Source: an uncultured Bacilli bacterium (GTDB taxonomy: Bacteria; Bacillota_I; Bacilli_A; RF39; UBA660). Taken from it: a DNA stretch of 22,145 nt. Shown piece after piece: positions 1 through 7,456 of this stretch. The notes beneath the pieces are model-generated. The model worked only from the letters and a program-made list of their open reading frames with translations, searched no databases and was not told the DNA's origin. Both the position numbers and the translations under genes were made by a program. Positions within the stretch are counted from its first letter, which is position 1. Every line of letters starts with the position of its first letter. The DNA lies in assembly GCA_934097015.1 (NCBI GenBank), contig CAKONF010000020.1, positions 1 through 22,145 of the forward strand. Direction: 5' to 3'.

Positions 1-1365
1 CTAAGTGCAAAGATACAAATATTTGGAAAACTACCAAGTGGAGAATATTTTCCATATGAAGAAGGAACTTTATCATATAACATAATAAATAATGCAAAAA
101 ATAATTTAAATGGAACAATTTATAGTGAAGTACCACTAACTACACCAGGAGAAAGTAATTCAAAAATAAAATATAAAACGACAACAAGTGAAGAAGAACA
201 GGAATCTACAATGCAAATAGAAACAACTTATCAAAGCTATTACTGGACTTATATTTCAGACTATACAATAGATGAAGAAACAGGATTGTTTATTGCTAAA
301 GGTGTAGGGACTTGTAAGTACGATGATGGAACTTGCAATAAAACTTTAGAGGGAAAATATCTATTGAATAATTCACATCCATATCCAAATACATCAGAAA
401 CAGACAAAGCTAAGGATACAAGCTACATACATATGTTATATAAAGTAATTGAAGCGCCATCAAACAGTAGTAGCACAATTACAATGAGATTAAAAAAATT
501 AAAATTTCCTGAAGCATATAGTGTAGAAAAAACTTTATCAAAAACAATAGACACTTATGGAAATACATATTATTATAGAGGTGGGGTAGAAGATAACTAT
601 GTAAATTTTGCAGGAATGTGTTGGAAAATTATTAGGATAGCAGGGGATGGAAGTATTAAATTAATTTTAGATAATCAAACAACTACTTGTGAAAAAACAA
701 ATGGAGTAAGTGATAGTATTATTGGTACTGGAAATTTTGGAATTGAAGGAGACAGAATTTGTAATCAAGACGGATGTACTGGAAAAAATATTCCTAATTA
801 TATAAATCCTACGAAAAGCGAAAATGCAATGTCAACAGCATTTGAAAATTTTCAAAAAAATAAATTAAGTACTTATTTGAGTAAGTTAAAAAGTGGAGAT
901 TGGTGCTATGACGATGACACTGGTCTTACTGAAGAAGAATTAAATAATTATTATAATAATATTTCCAGTATTTCTTACATTGATTATGGATTGGATTCAA
1001 GGAATACAAATGTTTGTAAAAAAACAATTTCAAAATTTAACGATAATGAAAATATGTATGTTGGCACTATTACATATTATGAAAGTTTGTGTGCTGGAAA
1101 TATGCCAGCAGATAAAACTACTGCATCATATTCCAATTTTTTAAAAGGTCCAACAGATTCATGGCACACATTAACATTAGGATATTATATGCAATCAGCT
1201 AGAACTTTTTCTCCATATATTATTAATGCAGATTTAGGGGTTTTTAAGGGAAATATGATAACGACCTCAAGCAAATTTGGTTTTAGACCTTCTATCCAAT
1301 TAAAAGCAAATACACTTATATCAAAAGGAACTGGAACTATTTCTGATCCTTACGAAATTAAATAA
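1..1365 (+). CDS. Surface protein with C-terminal WKIIRI-type domain, 5' end outside window
   Basis: The frame is open from base 1 to the stop at 1363-1365, so this is the last 454 residues of a longer protein; the ATG at 211 has no ribosome binding site and is only an internal Met. It is related to the two tandem proteins at 15448-18858: it shares a block beginning YYYRGGVEDNYVNFAG and continuing CWKIIRIAGDGSIKL (about bases 565-670) and a closing G-[TD]-GT-x-[SD]-[ND]-PY motif just before the stop. Several Cys residues lie between these blocks (WCYDDD, NVCKK, SLCAGN), plausible disulfides in an exported protein. The order 'W-x-I-I/V near the start, RPSIQLK near the end' is reminiscent of the DUF6273 fold; that link is inference. 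Function is unknown; surface exposure is inferred from the paralogs' signal segment, which is not visible here. Confidence 0.8.
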   Translation, partial: LSAKIQIFGKLPSGEYFPYEEGTLSYNIINNAKNNLNGTIYSEVPLTTPGESNSKIKYKTTTSEEEQESTMQIETTYQSYYWTYISDYTIDEETGLFIAKGVGTCKYDDGTCNKTLEGKYLLNNSHPYPNTSETDKAKDTSYIHMLYKVIEAPSNSSSTITMRLKKLKFPEAYSVEKTLSKTIDTYGNTYYYRGGVEDNYVNFAGMCWKIIRIAGDGSIKLILDNQTTTCEKTNGVSDSIIGTGNFGIEGDRICNQDGCTGKNIPNYINPTKSENAMSTAFENFQKNKLSTYLSKLKSGDWCYDDDTGLTEEELNNYYNNISSISYIDYGLDSRNTNVCKKTISKFNDNENMYVGTITYYESLCAGNMPADKTTASYSNFLKGPTDSWHTLTLGYYMQSARTFSPYIINADLGVFKGNMITTSSKFGFRPSIQLKANTLISKGTGTISDPYEIK

Positions 1366-1372
1366 AATTTAG

Positions 1373-1399
1373 AAAGAGTTTAAAACCTAAACTCTTTTT
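1373..1399 (+). terminator. Intrinsic terminator of the surface protein gene
   Basis: A perfect 10-bp stem, AAAGAGTTTA (1373-1382) against TAAACTCTTT (1388-1397), with a 5-nt loop, starts 7 bases after the stop codon and runs into a short T stretch. Confidence 0.75.
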
Positions 1400-1402
1400 A
1401 AG

Positions 1403-1431
1403 TTGTAAAACTAAATACTTTGTGATAAACT
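1403..1431 (+). promoter_or_regulatory. dusB promoter, extended -10
   Basis: TTGTAA (1403-1408), 17-bp spacer, TAAACT (1426-1431), with TG one base ahead of the -10 (TGATAAACT). It lies just after the preceding terminator and about 13 bases before the ribosome binding site AAAGGG (1444-1449). Confidence 0.6.
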
Positions 1432-1459
1432 AAAACATATTTCAAAGGGAAGTGGTATT

Positions 1460-2440
1460 GTGTGGAAAATAGGTAATGTTGAAATAAAAAACAAAATAGT
1501 TTTAGCACCAATGGCTGGAATTAGTAATACTAGTTTTAGAAAAATTATAAAAAACATGGGATGTGGATTAATCTATGCAGAAATGGTAAGCGATAAAGCA
1601 ATTACTTTTGACAATAAAAAAACACTTGATTTATTAAAAATGGATGAAAGTGAACGTCCTATAGCACAACAAATATTTGGAAGTGATGTATCATCATTTG
1701 TTAGTGCAGCAAAAAAAATTGAACAATTAATGCATCCAGATATAATAGATATTAATATGGGTTGTCCAGTACCAAAAATCGCACTTCGTAGTCAAGCTGG
1801 TAGTGCACTTTTAAAAAATCCTGATAAAATAGGAGAGATAGTTTCATCTGTTGTAAAAGCAGTAAATGTACCTGTCACGGTAAAGATAAGAAGTGGTTGG
1901 AATAACAATAGTATAAATTGTGTTGAAATAGCAAAAATAATAGAAAAAAGTGGTGCAAGTGCTATTACTATACACCCAAGAACACGTAAACAAGGATATA
2001 GTGGCTTAGCAGATTGGAGCCTAATAAAAAAAGTCAAAGAAAATGTATCAATTCCAGTTATCGGTAATGGAGATATAACATCTCCAGAACTTGCAAAAAA
2101 AATGTTAGATGAAACAGGTTGTGATGCAGTAATGATTGGAAGAGGTGTGCTAGGAAATCCATGGCTAATTAGACAATGTGTAGAATATCTAGAAACAGGA
2201 AAATATAACAACAACATAACATTAGAAGAAAAAATAAATATGTTAAAACAACATTATGAACTTTTAAAAGAAGATAAAGAAGAACATATTGCACTACTTG
2301 AAATAAGAAGTCATGCAATATGGTATTTAAAAGGATTAAAAGGAAATGCAGTCGTTAGAAATAAATTATGTAAAGCTAATAGTACAGAAGAACTATTTAA
2401 TATCTTAAAGGAATATAGCGAAAATTATGAAAACTATTAA
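1460..2440 (+). CDS. dusB: tRNA-dihydrouridine synthase (DusB type)
   Basis: Flavoenzyme that reduces uridine to dihydrouridine in tRNA D-loops using NAD(P)H and FMN. The 326-aa protein has the full TIM-barrel signature: LAPMAGISNTSFRK near residue 15, QQIFGSD near 70, DINMGCPVPK at 97-106 with the likely catalytic Cys102, KIRSGW at 142-147, HPRTR from 172, and the FMN phosphate loop GNGDI at 202-206. Length fits the family. The start is GTG at 1460, chosen because AAAGGG sits 10 bases upstream and no other start is in frame nearby. The last 14 bases overlap the next gene, so the two are probably co-transcribed. The stretch after the catalytic Cys (PKIALRSQAGSALL) varies from the more usual K-x-x-x-x-GAG but keeps the core. 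Confidence 0.95.
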   Translation: MWKIGNVEIKNKIVLAPMAGISNTSFRKIIKNMGCGLIYAEMVSDKAITFDNKKTLDLLKMDESERPIAQQIFGSDVSSFVSAAKKIEQLMHPDIIDINMGCPVPKIALRSQAGSALLKNPDKIGEIVSSVVKAVNVPVTVKIRSGWNNNSINCVEIAKIIEKSGASAITIHPRTRKQGYSGLADWSLIKKVKENVSIPVIGNGDITSPELAKKMLDETGCDAVMIGRGVLGNPWLIRQCVEYLETGKYNNNITLEEKINMLKQHYELLKEDKEEHIALLEIRSHAIWYLKGLKGNAVVRNKLCKANSTEELFNILKEYSENYENY

Positions 2441-3110
2441 TTTAGAAGAAATAACAAATAAAACATTTATAGATTATGGAGGATACTCAAATGTTTATAA
2501 AATAGAAGTAGATAAAAAAACTTATTGCTACAAAGAATTTACTAAACAATATGATAAAGATATATTAGAAAATATAATAGAATTATCAGAAGAAAACTTT
2601 ATTAAAGAATTCATAACTCCATTATATATTGTTTTAAAAAATAAAGATTGTATAGGATATATAACTAATTACTATGGAACTTTATTTGATATAGACCATG
2701 AATATAATTTAGAATTACAAATAAAATTGCTAAAAGATTTTAAAAGATTATTAGAAATATTACATAATTATTATAAAAGAACCCATGGTGATATTAATAG
2801 AAGCAATTTAGTGTATAATAATTCTAATAAAAATTTTATAATAGATTTTGATAGATCATTAAAAATTGGTTCCTACCCACTAAGTAATATGTCTTTAAAT
2901 AGTAGTGCAATAGAATATTTAAAATATTATAAATTTGATATTAACATAGATAAATTTTTATTCAATAAAATGACATTAAGTATATTATGCCAATATGATA
3001 TCGTATTTAAATTAAATGAAAATAAAGATATAAAAAGATTAAGTAAAGAATTATTATTGACTGATACTAAGAAAAATATTAGTAATGAATATATAATAGA
3101 TTATATTTAA
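2427..3110 (+). CDS. Small protein-kinase-fold protein
   Basis: A 227-aa protein with kinase-fold hallmarks: a glycine-rich segment YGGYSNVYK (residues 17-25), a candidate ATP-binding Lys36 in CYKEF, a catalytic-loop motif THGDINRSNL (119-128, with HGD and Asn127), and a metal-binding DFD (140-142). HGDxxxxN and DFD are typical of aminoglycoside-phosphotransferase/Ser-Thr kinase-like enzymes (APH, RIO/Bud32 groups). It is short, and the C-terminal lobe after the DFD is brief, so it is a compact or reduced kinase. The ATG overlaps the dusB stop region by 14 bases and the ribosome binding site AAAGGAA (2407-2413) lies inside dusB, indicating translational coupling. The substrate cannot be read from the sequence; a role in tRNA or cell-wall metabolism would be speculation. 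Confidence 0.75.
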   Translation: MKTINLEEITNKTFIDYGGYSNVYKIEVDKKTYCYKEFTKQYDKDILENIIELSEENFIKEFITPLYIVLKNKDCIGYITNYYGTLFDIDHEYNLELQIKLLKDFKRLLEILHNYYKRTHGDINRSNLVYNNSNKNFIIDFDRSLKIGSYPLSNMSLNSSAIEYLKYYKFDINIDKFLFNKMTLSILCQYDIVFKLNENKDIKRLSKELLLTDTKKNISNEYIIDYI

Positions 3111-3135
3111 TTTATTATATATTTTTTTAAATTTG

Positions 3136-3161
3136 TGATAAAATAATAAGGCGAAAGGAAG
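3136..3161 (+). promoter_or_regulatory. uvrA extended -10 and ribosome binding site
   Basis: TGATAAAAT (3136-3144) is an extended -10 without a recognisable -35. The ribosome binding site AAAGGAAG follows at 3154-3161, 8 bases before the ATG, so the leader would be under 20 nt. No LexA box (GAAC-N4-GTTC type) was seen here. Confidence 0.5.
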
Positions 3162-3168
3162 TATATTT

Positions 3169-5973
3169 ATGGATAAAATTATAGTTAAAGGTGCAAGAGA
3201 AAATAATTTAAAAAATATAGATATTGAAATACCAAAGAATAAATTAGTTGTTATGACTGGAGTAAGTGGTAGTGGTAAAAGTAGTTTAGCTTTTGATACT
3301 ATATATCGTGAAGGAGAAAGAAGATATGTAGAAAGTTTATCAAGTTATGCAAGACAATTTTTAGGTGGTAGTGAAAAAGCTGACGTTGATTCTATAGAAG
3401 GACTTAGCCCAAGTATATCTATAGATCAAAAAACTACTAATAAAAACCCACGTAGTACAGTTGCAACTGTGACGGAAATTTATGACTATTTTAGACTTTT
3501 ATATGCAAGAATAGGTACACCAATTTGTCCTAAACATAAAACTCCAATAAAAAGTCAAAGTGTAGAAGAAATGACTAATAAAATTATGTCATTAGAAGAA
3601 AATACTAAATTAGAAATATTATCTCCTATAGTTTATGGAGAAAAAGGTACTCATGAAAAAGAATTTGATGATTTAAGAAAAAAAGGATTTACTAGAGTTA
3701 TAGTTAATGATGAAAGATATGATTTATCAGAGGAAATAAAATTAGAGAAAAATAAAAAATCTAATATATTAGTAATTGTAGATAGAGTAGTAGTTAGAAA
3801 TGAAGATAGAAGTAGAATATTTGATTCTATTGAAACAGCAACTAAATTAAGTGATGGAAAAGTGGTAATAAATGTAATTGGTGATAAAGAAATTATTATG
3901 AGTGAACATTATGCTTGTGAATATTGTGATTTTTCATTACCAGAACTTGAACCTCGTTTATTTTCATTTAATGCTCCATATGGTGCTTGTAAAGAATGTA
4001 AAGGACTAGGTATAACACAACATATAGATATAGATTTATTAATACCAGATAAAAGTTTAAGTATACTAGATGGTGCTATTAAACCTTTAAATTTAGAGCA
4101 AAATATATATATGACAAATGTAATCACAGTTGCTAAATATTATAATATAGATTTAAGTATACCAGTTAAAGATATGAAAAAAGAAGATTTAGATATTATA
4201 TTATTTGGTTCTAAAGAATTAATTAACTTTGAATATACTTCTAAAAATGGTAATAAAAGATATACAACAGATTATTATGAAGGTATTGTTAATAATTTAG
4301 AAAGAAGATATATTGAAACAACAAGTACTTGGATAAGAGAATGGATTGAAGGATATATGGTAGAAAGTGTATGTCCTAAATGTAAAGGTGCAAGACTTAA
4401 TAGTGATGTACTAAATGTATTTGTTGGTAAAAAAAATATATATGAATTAACTTGTTTAAGTATCAAAGAATTAATTGTATTTTTTGATAAATTAAAATTA
4501 AATAATGAAGAAAAACAAATAAGTGAATTAATTATAAAAGAAATAAAATCAAGATTAGAATTCTTAAATAACGTAGGATTATCTTACTTAACTTTAAATC
4601 GTTCTGCAGGAACACTTAGTGGTGGTGAATCACAAAGAATAAGATTAGCAACACAAATTGGAAGTAGATTAAGTGGAGTATTATATGTTTTAGATGAACC
4701 TAGTATTGGATTACATCAAAAAGATAATGAAAGATTAATTAATTCATTAAAAGAAATGAGAGATTTAGGTAATACTTTAATAGTTGTAGAACATGATGAA
4801 GATACAATGAGAGCAGCTGACTATTTAATAGATATTGGTCCTAAAGCTGGTGATGCTGGAGGGTATGTCGTAGCAGCTGGAACACCAGAAGAAGTTATGA
4901 AAAATGATAAAAGTATTACAGGAAGATTCTTAAGTGGAAAAGAAAAAATAGAAATACCTAAAATTAGAAGAAAAGGTAATGGATTAAAATTAAAAATTAA
5001 AGGTGCTAAAGAAAATAACTTAAAAAATATAAATGTAGATATACCTCTTAACACACTAACTGTTATAACTGGAGTAAGTGGTAGCGGTAAAAGTACTTTA
5101 ATAAATGAAATATTATATAAATCATTAAGAAAAGAAATATATGGTTCTAAAGATATTCCTGGAAAATGTAAAAAAATAGAAGGAATAGAAAATATAGATA
5201 AAGTAATAGATATAACACAAGATCCTATAGGAAGAACACCAAGAAGTAATCCAGCAACATATGTAGGAGTGTTTGACGATATTAGAGATGTATTTAGTGA
5301 AATGAAAGAATCTAAAATAAGAGGTTATACAAAAAGTAGATTCTCATTTAATGTTAAAGGTGGACGTTGTGAAGCATGTTGGGGTGATGGTGTTAAAAAA
5401 ATAGAAATGCATTTCCTACCAGATGTTTATGTACCATGTGACTTATGTAAAGGAACAAGATATAATAGTGAAACATTAGAAGTAAAATTCAAAGGTAAAA
5501 ATATTAGTGAAGTACTAGATATGAGAGTTAGTGAAGCAATACAATTCTTTGAAAGTGTTCCTAAAATAAAAAATAAATTACAAATATTATCAGATGTAGG
5601 ATTAGGATATATTAAATTAGGACAAAGTGCACCTACATTATCTGGTGGTGAAGCAAGTCGTGTTAAGCTAGCAAAAGAATTACAAAAGAAGCCTACAGGA
5701 AAAAGTATATTTATACTAGATGAACCTACAACTGGATTACATTCAGCAGACATAAAAAAACTACTTGTTATTTTAGAAAGAATAGTAGATAATGGTGATA
5801 CAGTACTTATAATAGAGCATAATTTAGATGTTATAAAAGTAGCAGACTATATAGTTGACTTAGGACCAGATGGAGGTAGTGGTGGAGGAAGTGTAGTAGC
5901 AACTGGTACTCCAGAAGATATAGCAAAATGTGAAACAAGTTATACAGGAGAATTCTTACGTAAAATACTATAA
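3169..5973 (+). CDS. uvrA: UvrABC excinuclease subunit A
   Basis: DNA-damage recognition ATPase of nucleotide excision repair, acting in the cytoplasm as a dimer that loads UvrB. At 934 aa it is of normal length. It has two ABC modules: Walker A GVSGSGKS at 31-38 and again near 635, signature LSGGESQR near 483 and LSGGEASR near 823, each followed by a Walker B ending in LDEP (VLDEPSIGLH, ILDEPTTGLH). Zinc-binding Cys pairs are intact: CEYC and CKEC (about 250-277) in the first module, CEAC and CDLC (about 735-760) in the second. uvrB and uvrC are not in the window, so uvrA is a single-gene unit here, with its own promoter and a convergent neighbour downstream. Confidence 0.98.
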   Translation: MDKIIVKGARENNLKNIDIEIPKNKLVVMTGVSGSGKSSLAFDTIYREGERRYVESLSSYARQFLGGSEKADVDSIEGLSPSISIDQKTTNKNPRSTVATVTEIYDYFRLLYARIGTPICPKHKTPIKSQSVEEMTNKIMSLEENTKLEILSPIVYGEKGTHEKEFDDLRKKGFTRVIVNDERYDLSEEIKLEKNKKSNILVIVDRVVVRNEDRSRIFDSIETATKLSDGKVVINVIGDKEIIMSEHYACEYCDFSLPELEPRLFSFNAPYGACKECKGLGITQHIDIDLLIPDKSLSILDGAIKPLNLEQNIYMTNVITVAKYYNIDLSIPVKDMKKEDLDIILFGSKELINFEYTSKNGNKRYTTDYYEGIVNNLERRYIETTSTWIREWIEGYMVESVCPKCKGARLNSDVLNVFVGKKNIYELTCLSIKELIVFFDKLKLNNEEKQISELIIKEIKSRLEFLNNVGLSYLTLNRSAGTLSGGESQRIRLATQIGSRLSGVLYVLDEPSIGLHQKDNERLINSLKEMRDLGNTLIVVEHDEDTMRAADYLIDIGPKAGDAGGYVVAAGTPEEVMKNDKSITGRFLSGKEKIEIPKIRRKGNGLKLKIKGAKENNLKNINVDIPLNTLTVITGVSGSGKSTLINEILYKSLRKEIYGSKDIPGKCKKIEGIENIDKVIDITQDPIGRTPRSNPATYVGVFDDIRDVFSEMKESKIRGYTKSRFSFNVKGGRCEACWGDGVKKIEMHFLPDVYVPCDLCKGTRYNSETLEVKFKGKNISEVLDMRVSEAIQFFESVPKIKNKLQILSDVGLGYIKLGQSAPTLSGGEASRVKLAKELQKKPTGKSIFILDEPTTGLHSADIKKLLVILERIVDNGDTVLIIEHNLDVIKVADYIVDLGPDGGSGGGSVVATGTPEDIAKCETSYTGEFLRKIL

Positions 5974-5993
5974 AAAAACTTACATAAAGTAAG
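5972..5993 (-). terminator. Terminator between uvrA and the minus-strand coiled-coil gene
   Basis: Stem CTTAC/GTAAG (5979-5983 and 5989-5993) with loop ATAAA. Read on the minus strand it is followed by seven T residues, so it mainly terminates the minus-strand gene ending at 5998; on the plus strand the T run is poorer. Confidence 0.6.
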
Positions 5994-5997
5994 CATT

Positions 5998-6333
5998 TTA
6001 AACCATATACATATTATTATTGTATGTATCTCCTAAATCTTTATTAGAAAAATTACTTCCAATTTCTCCCTCTAACTTATTAAGTCTAGCTTCAATTCTA
6101 TTAATCTGTCTTTCTATTTTTGATATTCTAGATTCTATATCTGAAGTATAATTATTATTCATGTTATTATTCATATTATAGTTTCCCATATTTTGATCCA
6201 TCATAGCAGGTCCTGAATAAAAAGATGATTGACTTGCTACTTGATTAGGATACATATTAGGCATCATAGGTTGCATATTATTATAAGCACTCATATTATA
6301 TTCAGAAAAGAAAGAATTTCTATCTTTTTTCAA
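5998..6333 (-). CDS. Met/Asn-rich coiled-coil protein, possible spore coat component
   Basis: A 111-aa protein of unknown function. Residues 1-62 are low complexity, rich in Met, Asn, Tyr, Gln and Pro (MQPMMPNMYPNQ, NNNMNNNY). Residues about 65-92 form a heptad-patterned amphipathic helix (SRISKIERQINRIEARL), a likely coiled coil for oligomerisation. The tail is again Asn/Tyr/Met-rich and ends NNNMYMV. No signal peptide or membrane segment. The start is TTG at 6333-6331, supported by a strong ribosome binding site (GAGGGGGA, minus strand 6348-6341) 8 bases upstream. Spore coat and exosporium proteins often look like this, and gerE and spoIIIAH are a few kb away, but that assignment is inference only. 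It has its own terminator and a -10 back to back with the trmB promoter. Confidence 0.7.
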   Translation of the reverse strand: MKKDRNSFFSEYNMSAYNNMQPMMPNMYPNQVASQSSFYSGPAMMDQNMGNYNMNNNMNNNYTSDIESRISKIERQINRIEARLNKLEGEIGSNFSNKDLGDTYNNNMYMV

Positions 6334-6354
6334 CTTAATTTCCCCCTCTAATTC

Positions 6355-6369
6355 ATTATATGATAAAAT
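6355..6369. promoter_or_regulatory. Abutting divergent -10 elements for the coiled-coil gene and trmB
   Basis: On the minus strand TATAAT lies at 6360-6355; on the plus strand the extended -10 TGATAAAAT begins at the very next base, 6361-6369. Polymerase could probably occupy only one at a time. The plus-strand start point expected about 7 bases after 6369 falls at the ribosome binding site AAGGAAGTG (6373-6381), so the trmB leader is extremely short, or a slightly upstream -10 is used. Confidence 0.5.
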
Positions 6370-6386
6370 AATAAGGAAGTGATATT

Positions 6387-7016
6387 ATGCGTTTAAGAAA
6401 TGTTAAAAATGCAAAAGAAATAGTAAATAATTCAAATTATGTTATAAATAATCCCGAAGAATATATTGGAAATTATAAAAAAATATTTAACAATAATAAT
6501 CCTATAAATATTGAAATAGGTATGGGAAAAGGTAATTTTATTATAGGTATGGCAGAGAAGTATCCTAATATTAATTTTATAGGTATAGAAAAATATGAAT
6601 CAGTAATGGTACGTGCTATAGAAAAATTAAATAATACAGATTTACCAAACTTAAAATTAATTAGGATGGATGCAAAAGATATAGATAAAGTATTTAATAA
6701 AGAAATAAATACAATATATTTAAACTTTTCAGACCCATGGCCAAAAACTAGACATGCTAAAAGAAGATTAACTAGTCCATATTTTTTAGAATTATATGAC
6801 AAAATATTTATATCTACACCACATATAATTCAAAAAACAGATAATATATTATTATTTGCCTCTAGTATAGAAACATTAAGTAATTATGGTTATACATTTG
6901 ATAAAGTATCATTAGATTTAAAAAATACAGACATAGATAATATAACAACTGAATACGAAGAAAAGTTTATGAATATGGGAGTAAAAATAAATTATCTAAA
7001 TGCATATAAAAAATAA
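6387..7016 (+). CDS. trmB: tRNA (guanine-N7-)-methyltransferase
   Basis: Transfers a methyl group from SAM to N7 of G46 in the tRNA variable loop. The 209-aa protein has the SAM-binding motif EIGMGKGNF at 43-51, an acidic residue after the next strand (GIEKYESV, Glu68), a second SAM contact LIRMDAKDI at 91-99, and the family-defining catalytic stretch FSDPWPKTRHAKRRL at 114-128. Length fits TrmB. The ATG at 6387 follows AAGGAAGTG by 5-8 bases. It is a one-gene unit, bounded by the divergent promoter and the terminator starting right after its stop codon. Confidence 0.96.
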   Translation: MRLRNVKNAKEIVNNSNYVINNPEEYIGNYKKIFNNNNPINIEIGMGKGNFIIGMAEKYPNINFIGIEKYESVMVRAIEKLNNTDLPNLKLIRMDAKDIDKVFNKEINTIYLNFSDPWPKTRHAKRRLTSPYFLELYDKIFISTPHIIQKTDNILLFASSIETLSNYGYTFDKVSLDLKNTDIDNITTEYEEKFMNMGVKINYLNAYKK

Positions 7017-7046
7017 ATTATGTCGACACGCTTTGACATAATTTTT
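7017..7046 (+). terminator. trmB terminator
   Basis: Perfect 8-bp stem ATTATGTC (7017-7024) / GACATAAT (7035-7042), 10-nt loop, then five T residues. The 3' arm carries TTGACA (7033-7038), which could double as a -35 for the transcript of the small ORF at 7134, although no well-spaced -10 follows. Confidence 0.75.
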
Positions 7047-7073
7047 ATATACAATAATGTAGTATATATAACC

Positions 7074-7102
7074 AGAGCAATTTATTTGATTAGTGCTTAC
7101 CC
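7074..7102 (+). repeat. Arm A of an inverted repeat in the leader of the 32-aa ORF
   Basis: AGAGCAATTTATTTG...TGCTTACCC matches, at about 24 of 28 positions with small gaps, the 5' part of the opposing small RNA read on the minus strand (7417-7390). Within the plus transcript, TTAGTGCTTA (7090-7099) can also pair with TAGGCACTAA (7244-7253) beyond the ORF: nine Watson-Crick pairs and one G-T. Confidence 0.6.
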
Positions 7103-7133
7103 AATCATTATAAAAATGAGAGGGGATGTATAG

Positions 7134-7232
7134 ATGAAAAGAATACTTTATTATATTAAAGAAATATTAAAAAGTATATTTTTAATATATGTTTTGAAAA
7201 TAATCTACTTCCTCCTACAAAAAGGAGTTTAG
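7134..7232 (+). CDS. 32-aa hydrophobic basic peptide, candidate type I toxin
   Basis: The ORF encodes MKRILYYIKEILKSIF, a hydrophobic run LIYVLKIIYFLL, and QKGV, then TAG. It is a single likely membrane helix with positive charges at both ends. A strong ribosome binding site, GAGAGGGG (7118-7125), lies 8 bases before the ATG and is preceded by a small hairpin TCATT/AATGA. Size, hydrophobicity, structured flanks and the facing small RNA resemble type I toxins such as Fst or TxpA, but I recognise no sequence match to a named family. CTTCCTC near the end of the ORF (7208-7214) can pair with the ribosome binding site, so translation may be self-masked. Alternatives are a regulatory or sporulation micropeptide, or chance. 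Confidence 0.5.
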   Translation: MKRILYYIKEILKSIFLIYVLKIIYFLLQKGV

Positions 7233-7235
7233 ATT
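7202..7235 (+). promoter_or_regulatory. Stem-loop over the stop codon of the 32-aa ORF
   Basis: AATCTA (7202-7207) pairs with TAGATT (7230-7235), and inside it CTCCT pairs with AGGAG around the loop ACAAAA. An alternative fold pairs GGAGTT (7224-7229) with AACTCC (7236-7241). Two exclusive hairpins at the end of a small ORF suggest a regulated mRNA structure. Confidence 0.4.
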
Positions 7236-7350
7236 AACTCCAATAGGCACTAAATATTATTTATGTTAGGCTACTTATAATGGTTTGATATTAAAATATA
7301 ATATTTTACCTCTTAATTTATTTATAATAAAAATAGATATATTAATGTAA

Positions 7351-7376
7351 AATAAAAGCCGCATAATTAATATGCG
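7351..7376 (-). terminator. Terminator of the predicted small RNA
   Basis: Minus strand CGCATA/TATGCG (7376-7371 and 7365-7360) with a 5-nt loop, followed by GC and TTTTATT. The G/C-rich stem stands out in this AT-rich region. Confidence 0.65.
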
Positions 7377-7421
7377 TGCCAACCAATTAGGGTAGGCATT
7401 ACAAATGTAATTGCTCTACTT
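7351..7421 (-). ncRNA. Predicted ~70-nt small RNA facing the 32-aa ORF
   Basis: The minus strand has a near-consensus promoter (7456-7428), an expected start near 7421, no ORF, and a hairpin terminator at 7376-7351. The RNA should begin AAGTAGAGCAATT and fold into a hairpin ATTAC/GTAAT, then a second one with GCC-T-ACC pairing with GGT-T-GGC around CTAATT (7396-7377), then the terminator. It is convergent with the 32-aa ORF transcript and antisense to any 3' extension of it. It also resembles the leader of that transcript (arm A), so it could compete with the leader for the complementary sequence at 7244-7280. An antitoxin RNA is the best guess; a terminated orphan cis-regulatory element is the main alternative. 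Confidence 0.55.
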
Positions 7422-7427
7422 AATATA

Positions 7428-7456
7428 AGTTTAACATCATGATAGTGATGTGTCAA
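7428..7456 (-). promoter_or_regulatory. Strong promoter of the small RNA with a dyad in its spacer
   Basis: Minus strand: TTGACA (7456-7451), exactly 17 bases, TAAACT (7433-7428), plus TG one base ahead of the -10. The spacer holds the hyphenated dyad ACATCA-N6-TGATGT (7434-7451), placed where a repressor would block polymerase. It is among the best promoter matches in the window. Confidence 0.7.
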
